In this document: one piece after another, positions 44,671-52,626 of the stretch
How positions within the stretch are numbered: position 1 is the stretch's first letter
Layout of the letters: each line of letters starts with the position of its first letter
NCBI GenBank assembly: GCA_945902745.1
Contig: CAMDNE010000002.1
Span: 62,001-126,000, forward strand
Direction: 5' to 3'
From: Chitinophaga pinensis
GTDB lineage: Bacteria; Bacteroidota; Bacteroidia; Flavobacteriales_D; Crocinitomicaceae
Length of the DNA stretch: 64,000 bases
The notes under the pieces: model-generated
What the model was told of the DNA's origin: nothing
The model's input: the letters and a program-made list of their open reading frames with translations, nothing else
The model's database searches: none
Program-made: the position numbers and the translations under genes

Positions 44671-44704
44671 AAAAATCCTGTCAGTATTGGCAGGATTTTT
44701 TTTT
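44671..44704 (+). terminator. Terminator of the S46 peptidase gene
   Basis: AAAAATCCTGTC (44671-44682) pairs with GGCAGGATTTTT (44689-44700) with one G-U pair and a 6-nt loop, followed by a T run. Confidence 0.85.
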
Positions 44705-44909
44705 GGAATTATATGAAAAGGATTCTTAATGATCGAAATCTATTGATATCAAGACTCAGCTGTTATCGAAAGTATAACGAAAAATAATTCTAAAAAGTGA
44801 TTCATGTTAAAACAAAAAACATGGATTAATAACTTAAGCTTATACTCTACCTAACATTGAATTAACCTTTATGGAGTTAATTTGTAATAAGAAATTTAAC
44901 ACTTAGACT
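44705..44909. other. Gap after S46 gene, nothing firm
   Basis: A 24-codon frame begins at 44713 but has no homology I recognise. No promoter consensus or hairpin stands out. Confidence 0.4.
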
Positions 44910-45101
44910 ATGTTAGTTCAAACAGTTTCAAAAAGTACAACAGATTTATTATTCTACCTAGAAATGGGAAATCTTGTAGGAAGTGAAGGAAATGATCAAG
45001 AAGCAATTGATTATTATATCAAAGGTTTGCAGATTGCAAGAGAAATTGAAGACAAAGCAAGAGTTCAACAATTTTCAAATTTGATATTGACGTATTTATA
45101 G
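44910..45101 (+). CDS. Small protein with one TPR-like repeat
   Basis: 63 residues. Positions 14-56 read LEMGNLVGSEGNDQEAIDYYIKGLQIAREIEDKARV, close to one TPR unit plus part of the next. In-frame stops lie just upstream of the ATG, so it is not the tail of a larger frame. I see no clear promoter or ribosome site. It could be a real small scaffold protein or the relic of a larger TPR gene. It lies in the gene-poor stretch between 44654 and 45786. Confidence 0.45.
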   Translation: MLVQTVSKSTTDLLFYLEMGNLVGSEGNDQEAIDYYIKGLQIAREIEDKARVQQFSNLILTYL

Positions 45102-45170
45102 AATTTTCGAAAAGAAATTAAGTGAAGTTTGAAAGATACAATAGACTTCAACTTTTTCATAATTCGCGAA

Positions 45171-45194
45171 TTCGCGAATTCGCAATATATCGAA
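45171..45194 (+). repeat. Dispersed 24-bp repeat, copy 1
   Basis: Starts TTCGCGAATTCGC and ends ATATCGAA. It equals the reverse complement of 57092-57115 at 23 of 24 positions. It is preceded by a further AATTCGCGAA unit. Confidence 0.7.
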
Positions 45195-45270
45195 CCTTAT
45201 TTTATTTAATGAAGGCTCATACTGTTTTTCATTTTTAAAACACTCAATATAGCAACTTCGCTTTATTACG

Positions 45271-45293
45271 TAGAATGTATGATTTCATTGAGT
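45271..45293 (+). repeat. Imperfect 23-bp direct repeat, unit 1
   Basis: TAGAATGTATGATTTC... matches 45414-45436 at 21 of 23 positions, 143 bp apart. Confidence 0.6.
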
Positions 45294-45413
45294 AAAAGAG
45301 CAAATTCTTCTTATAATTCGACTATTGGAAATCATTTTTCAATATAGTTCTAAATCGTAACAAATCAAAAAGTAGTCAAGTCACATTAAATATTTAAACT
45401 TCTAAATATTTAG

Positions 45414-45436
45414 TAGAATGTCTGATTTTATTGAGT
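45414..45436 (+). repeat. Imperfect 23-bp direct repeat, unit 2
   Basis: TAGAATGTCTGATTTT...; pair of 45271-45293. An AAATATTTA.../TAAATATTTA element lies just before it. Confidence 0.6.
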
Positions 45437-45494
45437 TGCAGACCTTTCAAAAAAAAATCAAACTTAATACTTCTCACAAACTACTTCAACAAAA

Positions 45495-45520
45495 AAACCG
45501 ACTCATTCACGAATCGGTTT
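45495..45520 (-). terminator. Terminator hairpin after the 49-codon ORF
   Basis: AAACCGACTC (45495-45504) pairs with GAATCGGTTT (45511-45520) with one mismatch. On the minus strand it lies 19 nt after the stop of the small ORF at 45539-45688 and is followed by a T run (rc of AAAAAAA at 45491-45497). Confidence 0.7.
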
Positions 45521-45538
45521 CTCTTTAAGACTTTGTTC

Positions 45539-45688
45539 TTAATTTAAGTGGATTAGAACTTTTTCCATTTTAATTTTTTTCACCTCTAAAGCTTTACTGT
45601 AATTCAAAATTGCATTGAGCGTTTTGATTGAGGGACCGAATTTAATCTCTTCGGAAGGAGCGATCATTTCTGGGTATTTTTTCAACAT
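45539..45688 (-). CDS. Small conserved-looking protein of 49 residues
   Basis: A complete frame from ATG at 45688 to TAA at 45539, reading MLKKYPEMIAPSEEIKFGPS then about 29 more residues that include LNAILNYSKALEV and end in VLIHLN. The ILNYSKAL block and PS near the start resemble very short Bacteroidota proteins I have seen annotated only as hypothetical. It has plausible codon use and a hairpin terminator just downstream, and lies between the VWA gene and the terminator on the same strand. I give no function. Confidence 0.6.
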   Translation of the reverse strand: MLKKYPEMIAPSEEIKFGPSIKTLNAILNYSKALEVKKIKMEKVLIHLN

Positions 45689-45786
45689 AGGCGAAGCGTT
45701 TGTTTTTGAATGATACTAATTAAACGCAACTTGTTTTTATTTAGTATATCAGCCTGAAAATAAATTGGTTTTGTGTGAATTTTAGT

Positions 45787-47868
45787 TTAATATGACCCAA
45801 ACCATCTTCTTAAGAACCATTCCGTTGTAATTAAAAACAACAATAAAAAGAACAAGATTTTGTAATCAATTAAATCATTAAAAGAAGCATCTTTATAGGA
45901 TACAGAAGTTATATCCGTTCTTTTTTTAATTGAATCAATGGTTTTCTTGTAATTCTTCAATAAGTCAAAGCTTCCATTTGTTTTACTCGAAATCTGATTT
46001 AAAAGTGCATGATTTGCATAGGTGTCTAAACTTTCAATTGCAATATCTTCAACAACAAAGACACCTGTTTTCTTTGTTGTTTTACCGTTATAAGTTGCCG
46101 ATGCAGTCCAGTTATATTTTCCAGGATTCATTTTTCCTAAAGACAATTTATAGAAATCTCCAGCAACAGCGAATTGAAAATTGGATTTCTGGTTTTTATC
46201 ATCTATTAATGTCAAATTGATTTTAGGCTTGGTAATGGCTTCCATCGCATCGTTATAAAATGTGGCGTTAAGAATGACATCTTCATCTTTCGTAAACCTC
46301 TTTGGAAAAGCAACATGCAATGCCGATTTGTTTTGTTTTACCAATAAATATTGAGTCGTTTTTTGTATCAATTCGGTGAACGCATCAAATGTTCCAGTTC
46401 GAACAAAATCGTTTACTTTCCATTTCCAAATTCCTTCACCATAAAGAACACCATATTTCAAGTTGCCTCTTTTGTTGAAAAATAACAAGGGATCTTTCTT
46501 TTTGATTCCGCCTAATCGTTGAAAAACAGCTATTTCTGCACCTCCTGAAATTCTAACTTCACCAAACTTTGTTTTTAACGGCGGGAAATACTCAAAAGAT
46601 TTTCTTAATGCATCTGAAATTTCAAATTGTTGAAAACCATCATTTACAACTCCTTGAATTTCATCTGTTTGATTTCCTGCTCCGACTGTCAGCCCAATGT
46701 TTAGTTTTTGTATTACTGAACTCGACGTATTTGGACCAATGCAATACAACATTGATATATTTTGAGCCGTCAACAAAGAATTGATTACTGCATCATACCC
46801 AATTCCTGGTTCGTGCCAAATTACCAAATCAACTTTCTTTAAGTCCCTATCCCAATCTTTTAGTAAAACAGCTTTTACTTCCAAATTCTCATCTTGTTCA
46901 ATTACTTGCTTCAACGCTGATAAATCAGGATGTGGAGCACCTGCAAGGATCAAAACCTTACTTCTCGAATCAATAACTTCGATATAAAAAATTCGTTTGT
47001 TGTTTTTATAATTGAATTCATTTGCTTCTTGCGTAACATTTACTGTATAGGTTTGAAAACCAATTTTATCAGCATCAAGTAAAAAAATAACATGCTCAAA
47101 ATCTCTTTTACCGTCTTTGTAACTGATTTTTTGTGATGCCACAACTTTTCCATTGGATGAAATACTAACAGTTGAGCTCCCTTTCCCCATTTTAATTGCT
47201 TCAACGTCAACTTCAACAGGGAATTTATTCTTAAAAAATGTCACTTCATTCGCAGCAACATTTTTAATATAATGATCTCTTTTCTGAACAGTATCACCAA
47301 CACCTAATGTAAAAACAGGAGTTAAATTAATTTTCTCCGCAGCATAAACAGGATTATTACCAGTATTAAAATTACCGTCAGAAACAAATATGATTCCTCC
47401 TACATTACGGTTATAATAGTCAATATTTATCTTCTCGAAACCGGCAGATAAGTTTGAAAGCGCATCTCTAAATAAATCCTTCCTACCATATTGAACGCTT
47501 GAACCAACAGTCATTTCAATCATCTCATAATCCTCACCAAGATCTTCCATCAAACTTTTTTGCAATCCCTCAATCAAAGTTGCAACTTGACTGCTGTCTT
47601 TGTAATTCTTAAGTGAACTGGATTTATCAACTAAGGTGATGATAATTGGTTTTTCTACTCTGTAATCAACAACCTCGAAGATTAAACCGATTAATAAAAC
47701 ACCAATAATAAATAAAATTCCTGTTCGTAAGCTTTTGAAAAGGATCTGCCATTTTTTAGACAATTCTTTCATCCAATTTGAGTTGGCGTAAAACCAAACA
47801 GCCAAGAAGACACTGATAACCGCCCAAGGGATTAACCAAAAAATAGATATGTCTGATGCTAACCTCAT
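45787..47868 (-). CDS. Membrane protein with von Willebrand A-type domain
   Basis: 693 residues. Two N-terminal transmembrane helices (about 8-27 and 47-66), a VWA domain (about 72-205) with a MIDAS motif LVDKSSS (Asp81) and GGIIFVSDGNFNTG, then a long beta-rich periplasmic part (about 215-660) and a C-terminal transmembrane helix (about 668-686). This resembles the membrane-bound BatA/BatB-like or related VWA proteins of Bacteroidota. It probably works in the periplasm. A 49-codon ORF lies 98 nt downstream. Confidence 0.82.
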   Translation of the reverse strand: MRLASDISIFWLIPWAVISVFLAVWFYANSNWMKELSKKWQILFKSLRTGILFIIGVLLIGLIFEVVDYRVEKPIIITLVDKSSSLKNYKDSSQVATLIEGLQKSLMEDLGEDYEMIEMTVGSSVQYGRKDLFRDALSNLSAGFEKINIDYYNRNVGGIIFVSDGNFNTGNNPVYAAEKINLTPVFTLGVGDTVQKRDHYIKNVAANEVTFFKNKFPVEVDVEAIKMGKGSSTVSISSNGKVVASQKISYKDGKRDFEHVIFLLDADKIGFQTYTVNVTQEANEFNYKNNKRIFYIEVIDSRSKVLILAGAPHPDLSALKQVIEQDENLEVKAVLLKDWDRDLKKVDLVIWHEPGIGYDAVINSLLTAQNISMLYCIGPNTSSSVIQKLNIGLTVGAGNQTDEIQGVVNDGFQQFEISDALRKSFEYFPPLKTKFGEVRISGGAEIAVFQRLGGIKKKDPLLFFNKRGNLKYGVLYGEGIWKWKVNDFVRTGTFDAFTELIQKTTQYLLVKQNKSALHVAFPKRFTKDEDVILNATFYNDAMEAITKPKINLTLIDDKNQKSNFQFAVAGDFYKLSLGKMNPGKYNWTASATYNGKTTKKTGVFVVEDIAIESLDTYANHALLNQISSKTNGSFDLLKNYKKTIDSIKKRTDITSVSYKDASFNDLIDYKILFFLLLFLITTEWFLRRWFGSY

Positions 47869-47948
47869 AAATGGATTCCCGAATTTACAAAACTCTAAGC
47901 AATCTAAGCCTTTAGAAATGAAAAGGGATTAAAATATTTTTTTGATTA

Positions 47949-48893
47949 TTATTTTTTCTCTTTGAAATTCATCATTTTATATGAAATTCCTAATCCCAAA
48001 ACGGATTTAAATTGTGTTCGTGGACCTATATTTCCTTTAGCGTCACGGATATCAATATCATCATCATAAATAAGCATCCAATTCAAAGACGCTGAGAACC
48101 AAGAATTTACTTTGAAATTAAAAATAGCTTCCATATTCACATCAATGTTCTCAGGAGTACTCAAGTAATTGCTAAACAATTCTAATTTTGATTTCAAATC
48201 GATATTCTTTGCTAAAGTCATATTGTATTTCACTTTAATATATGCTCCAAATTCTCCCCGTAGTCGCTTTCCTTCGGTTAAAACATTTCCTAGGTTGTCA
48301 TAAGTTGCTCCATCTACACCAAATGAACCTGAATTTGCTAAAACTTGATCGTTAACAATCGTTAGCTTCATAGCCAAGGGAGATGTAAATATGGAGAAAT
48401 TATCACTTTTAATATAATCTATACCAATTGCACCATTTACATAACCTGGAGCCAGAAAAGTTGAAACACGAATTGAATCGTTTGGATAGGAAAATCCATC
48501 TAACATTTGTGTTTTAAAACCACCTAAAATTGAAAAGTAATAATGCTCTTTTAATTTATAACCTAAATTGGTAGCCAAATCAATTCTGTCATCCGTTTTC
48601 TGAAGTCCTTCAGTTGATTGTTGATCAATATATTTCAAACCACCTAATGCGATACTTAAATCATTTGCCCATTTCAAATTATTTTTATCAAATAACGAAC
48701 TCGCGGAAATTGAGCCAAGAACTGAAACATTATTCCTGCCTCCCGCATTCCAATTCACAAATGAAGTTTGTGTACCATTCAAACCATAGATGGCTTTTAA
48801 TTTCCAATGTTTCACATGAGCAGTGTCGATAGAATCTTGAGAATATCCTGTGAACGAGATAAATAGAATTGTAAAAATTGATAATAATTTCAT
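47949..48893 (-). CDS. DUF3078 family outer membrane protein
   Basis: 314 residues. Signal peptide 1-18 (FTGYSQ). The sequence is a series of amphipathic strands: GLNGTQTSFVNWNAGGRNNVS is the DUF3078 hallmark (NQxxFxNWxxGGxN), then DDRIDLATNLGYKL, YFSILGGFKTQMLDG, FSIFTSPLAMKLTIV and AYIKVKYN. It likely is an outer membrane barrel. The gene runs into the VWA gene (80-nt gap). Its role is unknown, though it often occurs near lipid or fatty acid genes in Bacteroidota. Confidence 0.83.
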   Translation of the reverse strand: MKLLSIFTILFISFTGYSQDSIDTAHVKHWKLKAIYGLNGTQTSFVNWNAGGRNNVSVLGSISASSLFDKNNLKWANDLSIALGGLKYIDQQSTEGLQKTDDRIDLATNLGYKLKEHYYFSILGGFKTQMLDGFSYPNDSIRVSTFLAPGYVNGAIGIDYIKSDNFSIFTSPLAMKLTIVNDQVLANSGSFGVDGATYDNLGNVLTEGKRLRGEFGAYIKVKYNMTLAKNIDLKSKLELFSNYLSTPENIDVNMEAIFNFKVNSWFSASLNWMLIYDDDIDIRDAKGNIGPRTQFKSVLGLGISYKMMNFKEKK

Positions 48894-49017
48894 GTTTCGG
48901 TTTTTAAAGTCGTAAAATTGCGAATAATTTTAGTAATTCCATGTAATTTCAATCGCAAATTGAACTGTATATACCGAATGTTTTTAGTAAATTCGTCACG
49001 TTTTAAAACTAGATAAA

Positions 49018-50196
49018 ATGTCAAAAGAAGTTTATATAATAGCTGCTGTTAGAACACCTATAGGTTCTTTTATGGGTGGCTTATCTACAGTTTCTGCAAC
49101 TGCTCTTGGTTCAGCTGCGATTAAAGGAGCTTTAGAAAAGGGAAATGTGAAAAGTGAATTGATTGAAGAGGTTTTCATGGGAAATGTTCTTCAAGCTGGC
49201 GTTGGACAAGCTCCTGCTCGTCAAGCTGCTTTAGGTGCTGGTTTAGGACAAAATGTTCCTTGTACGACAGTAAATAAAGTGTGTGCTTCTGGAATGAAAG
49301 CAATTATGTTTGGTGCTCAGTCAATTATTGCTGGTGACAATCATATTGTTGTTGCTGGTGGAATGGAAAGCATGTCACAAGTTCCTCATTATTTGGACGG
49401 ACGTAATGGCGTTAAGTTTGGAAATATTGGAATGTTAGACGGAATCACAAAAGATGGTTTATTAGACGTTTACAGCAATGTTCCTATGGGAAATTGTGCT
49501 GAATTATGTGCTAAGGAGCATAACATCACAAGAGAAGACCAAGATAATTTTGCTGTTAACTCATATACACGTTCTTCAGAAGCATGGAAGTCTGGAAAAT
49601 TTACAAATGAAGTTATTCCAGTTGCTGTTCCTCAAAGAAAAGGTGATCCAATTATCATTTCAGAGGATGAAGAATACAAAAATGTTTTCTTGGATAAAAT
49701 CCCAAGTTTACGTCCAGCATTTGACAAAGAAGGAACAATCACAGCTGCCAATGCTTCAACATTAAACGATGGTGCTTCTGCAGTTATTCTTGCTTCAAAA
49801 GAAGCAGTTGAAAAATACGGATTGAAACCAATTGCAAAAATCGTTAGTTATGCAGATGCTGCTCATGCGCCAGAATGGTTCACAACAGCGCCTTCATTAG
49901 CGATTCCAAAAGCATTAGACAAAGCAGGTTTAACAACAGCTGACGTTGATTATTGGGAATTAAACGAAGCGTTTGCAGTTGTTGGAATTGCAAACACAAA
50001 AATCTTAGGATTAGACCCTGCAAAAGTTGATGTGAACGGTGGAGCTGTTTCACTGGGTCACCCACTTGGAAATTCAGGTTCTAGAGTAATTGTTACATTG
50101 ATCAATGTTTTGAAACAAAACGGCGGCAAAATTGGTGGTGCAGCAATCTGCAACGGTGGCGGTGGCGCTTCAGCTATGATTATTGAGAATATTTAA
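49018..50196 (+). CDS. Acetyl-CoA acetyltransferase (thiolase)
   Basis: 392 residues. Active-site Cys89 in NKVCASGMKAI, the His in GGAVSLGHPLGNSGSR and a second Cys in AAICNGGGGAS are the thiolase triad. It condenses or cleaves acetyl-CoA units in fatty acid/ketone metabolism. Together with the HMG-CoA lyase it could serve acetoacetate turnover. It is divergent from the DUF3078 gene and followed by its own terminator. Confidence 0.93.
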   Translation: MSKEVYIIAAVRTPIGSFMGGLSTVSATALGSAAIKGALEKGNVKSELIEEVFMGNVLQAGVGQAPARQAALGAGLGQNVPCTTVNKVCASGMKAIMFGAQSIIAGDNHIVVAGGMESMSQVPHYLDGRNGVKFGNIGMLDGITKDGLLDVYSNVPMGNCAELCAKEHNITREDQDNFAVNSYTRSSEAWKSGKFTNEVIPVAVPQRKGDPIIISEDEEYKNVFLDKIPSLRPAFDKEGTITAANASTLNDGASAVILASKEAVEKYGLKPIAKIVSYADAAHAPEWFTTAPSLAIPKALDKAGLTTADVDYWELNEAFAVVGIANTKILGLDPAKVDVNGGAVSLGHPLGNSGSRVIVTLINVLKQNGGKIGGAAICNGGGGASAMIIENI

Positions 50197-50216
50197 GAAT
50201 TAAATACTATTTTGAA

Positions 50217-50247
50217 AACGCTTCTGGAAACAGTGGCGTTTTTTTTT
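50217..50247 (+). terminator. Terminator of the thiolase gene
   Basis: AACGCTTCTG (50217-50226) / CAGTGGCGTT (50231-50240) with a GAAA tetraloop, one mismatch and one G-U pair, then a T run. Confidence 0.8.
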
Positions 50248-50307
50248 ACATCAAAAAGATGCTTTAACAAATCACACCACGAAGTAGTAGTAAAGATAAA
50301 AATTCAC

Positions 50308-50315
50308 TAATTTTG
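50308..50315 (+). promoter_or_regulatory. -7 box of the acyltransferase gene
   Basis: TAATTTTG matches TAnnTTTG, 27 nt before the ATG at 50342. Confidence 0.5.
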
Positions 50316-50341
50316 TATACCACAAAAATAAAAAGTAACAC

Positions 50342-51505
50342 ATGAATTTTTTCAAATTAGACCAAGGTCATAACCGTGTTTTTGGATTGGATTTATTGCG
50401 ATTCATTGCGATAATTATGGTACTGATTGGACATAGTTTGATCTTTGTTCCGCAAGAATATAAAGTCAAGGTATATGGATTTTTATTGGATGGTGTTTCT
50501 ATATTTTTTGTGCTAAGCGGCTTCTTGATTGGTGGGATTTTAATCAAACAATTAGAAAAATCAAAACCTAATTATGCTGGGTTACTTGAATTCTGGAAAA
50601 GAAGGTGGTTACGAACATTACCAGCATACCTTGTTGTATTGTTATTTCTATTGATTTATACAGCGATCGTTTTGCCAAATAACCTTCCGAGCGACTGGTA
50701 TAAGTTCTTTTTCTTTCTTCAAAACTTCTTTGCTGAACGTCCTGGTTTCTTTGCAGAAGCATGGAGTTTAAGTATCGAGGAATGGTTTTACTTAACAGTT
50801 CCATTCATCTTGTTTACAGTTCTTTACTTCACAAAGTCACCGGTAAAATGGACTGTTTTAATCGTATCAATTCTTGTCGTAATTGCGATAACCTATTTCC
50901 GAGTTTATTTATACCATGCTTACAATTTTTCAGGAAAAGAAGCAGATATTGAAGCTTTTAAAAATTACATGCAATTGAACATTGAATATTCAGTTGTTCC
51001 TAGATTAGATTCAATTATGTACGGTGTGATCGCTTCATTTATTGCGTTTTATTATCCAAAAATTTGGCAAAACAAATTCAACATTTTATTATTTATAATT
51101 GGAATCGGAATTCTATATTACACGAAATATAACATGGGAAAAAGCTACCTTATTTATGCTGCTGTATGGGTTTCTTCCTTGAAATCACTTGGTGTATTTT
51201 TGATGTTACCTTTCCTGTCAAATCTTAAAAGTGGAGGAAGAATCACCTCTTTCATCACCTATTTCAGCTTGATTTCCTATTCACTTTATCTAGTAAACCT
51301 AAATGTTGTTGTTAATGTGATTATTAAAAACACAATCAACGGAACTTTTAGCGGTAAATATGTTCAAAACGATTATTGGTATGTCGATTATATCCTTTTC
51401 TGGGTATTTACAATTGCAATTTCGCATACGATGTATAAATTAGTAGAAGTTCCTTTCATTAAATTGAGAGAACGGAAGAATATTTTGAAGAAGTCAGAAA
51501 ACTAG
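50342..51505 (+). CDS. Acyltransferase 3 (OafA/YrhL) family membrane protein
   Basis: 387 residues with about ten hydrophobic segments. N-terminal RVFGLDLLRFIAIIMVLIGHSL has the catalytic RxxxxxR-like and His motif of acyltransferase 3; FVLSGFLIGGILIKQ, FWKRRWLRTLPAY and EAWSLSIEEWFYL are family blocks. Such proteins O-acetylate sugars in LPS, peptidoglycan or exopolysaccharide. The next gene, a CE2-like esterase 17 nt downstream, could remove such groups, so the pair may set acetylation. Confidence 0.9.
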   Translation: MNFFKLDQGHNRVFGLDLLRFIAIIMVLIGHSLIFVPQEYKVKVYGFLLDGVSIFFVLSGFLIGGILIKQLEKSKPNYAGLLEFWKRRWLRTLPAYLVVLLFLLIYTAIVLPNNLPSDWYKFFFFLQNFFAERPGFFAEAWSLSIEEWFYLTVPFILFTVLYFTKSPVKWTVLIVSILVVIAITYFRVYLYHAYNFSGKEADIEAFKNYMQLNIEYSVVPRLDSIMYGVIASFIAFYYPKIWQNKFNILLFIIGIGILYYTKYNMGKSYLIYAAVWVSSLKSLGVFLMLPFLSNLKSGGRITSFITYFSLISYSLYLVNLNVVVNVIIKNTINGTFSGKYVQNDYWYVDYILFWVFTIAISHTMYKLVEVPFIKLRERKNILKKSEN

Positions 51506-51530
51506 TTTCGAAACAACTAATATGAGCGCT

Positions 51531-52622
51531 ATGAAAAATCTCGTATTTCTAATTTTAATAGTGATTCTATCCGCTTGTTCAGCAACATTTGACAAGCAAA
51601 AACGAGGAAGCTCCATTTTTAATGGTGGAGATGATCGTATTTCATTTCAGGGAAGATTTGGTTTTGAAGACAGCTTACATCCAATTTTCTGGGCTCCTGG
51701 CTCCTATTTAGAATTGAAATTCGAAGGAACTTTTTGTGAAATCAACCTTGAAGATCAAGTGAAATATGGTAATCACCATAATTACATTGAAATTGTTCTA
51801 GATAATCAGCAACCTCGAAGAATTCAATTAAAGGAACAATATAATAAGGTGCTTATTGGTAAATACCTGAAAGACACTATTCATACTGTGTTGGTTTGTA
51901 AAAATACTGAAAGTGCAATAGGGTATTTACGGTTAGAAAGCATTCGTTGTAAGAACCTCATTCCAATCGAAAAAAAGTTTAAACCGGTTTTTGAATTTAT
52001 TGGTAACTCCATTACGTGCGGAAATGGAATGGATGACAGTGAAATCAAATGCAAACAAGGAAAATGGTTTGATCAACACAATGCTTACATGAGTTATGGA
52101 GCTTTGATTTCAAGAAGGTTTGATGCAAACTGGCGATTAAGCGCTGTCTCAGGAATTGGTTTGACACGAAACTGCTGTGGACTAGAAAATACAATGCCTG
52201 AAGTGTATGATCGAATAGCATTTAAAATGACGAGTGAAAAGTGGAATTTCTCCACGCAGCAACCTAAAGTAGTATGCGTTACCCTTGGTCAAAATGATGG
52301 AATGCAAAAAGAAGAAATCTACATTTCCACTTATTTGAAATTTCTAAAAACTTTAAGAACCTATTATCCAAAAGCCAAGATTATTTGCTGTTCGAGTCCC
52401 ATGGCGAACAAACGACTCAAAAAACACTTAGAGAAATGCATTTCAGAAGTCATTCAAAAAGTGAACGCTGCTGGAGATTCAAATGTTTATTCGTATTTCT
52501 ATCGTCAGCGATATAAAGGCGGTTGTGACAATCATCCAACGATGGAAGAACATCAAATGATGGCAAATGAATTAGGTGATTTTATTGGAGGTATTTTGGG
52601 TGAGAATATAGTAAGCAAGTAA
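51531..52622 (+). CDS. CE2-like SGNH esterase lipoprotein with variant block I
   Basis: 363 residues from the ATG at 51531; the ATG at 51522 is also possible and adds three residues. Lipoprotein signal (VILSACSATF). N-terminal jelly-roll-like part (about 20-150; GGDDRISFQGRFGFED, WAPGSYLELKFEGT), then an SGNH domain with FIGNSITCGNG, LGQNDG and DNHPTMEEHQ. This fits carbohydrate esterase family 2. The normal GDS nucleophile block reads GNS here, with Ser kept. It likely deacetylates sugars at the envelope. Confidence 0.85.
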   Translation: MKNLVFLILIVILSACSATFDKQKRGSSIFNGGDDRISFQGRFGFEDSLHPIFWAPGSYLELKFEGTFCEINLEDQVKYGNHHNYIEIVLDNQQPRRIQLKEQYNKVLIGKYLKDTIHTVLVCKNTESAIGYLRLESIRCKNLIPIEKKFKPVFEFIGNSITCGNGMDDSEIKCKQGKWFDQHNAYMSYGALISRRFDANWRLSAVSGIGLTRNCCGLENTMPEVYDRIAFKMTSEKWNFSTQQPKVVCVTLGQNDGMQKEEIYISTYLKFLKTLRTYYPKAKIICCSSPMANKRLKKHLEKCISEVIQKVNAAGDSNVYSYFYRQRYKGGCDNHPTMEEHQMMANELGDFIGGILGENIVSK

Positions 52623-52626
52623 AAAC

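Larger units (their letters stand above)
45102..45538. other. Gene-poor stretch with repeats
   Basis: This 437-bp gap holds a TTCGCGAA tandem palindrome (45163-45184, three overlapping units), a 24-bp segment repeated at 57092-57115, an internal 23-bp direct repeat and a terminator hairpin (45495-45520). No coding frame above about 30 codons is convincing. Confidence 0.6.

Noticed and set aside
44713-44787. 24-codon ORF after S46 gene
   Set aside because: Too short, no recognisable pattern or terminator.
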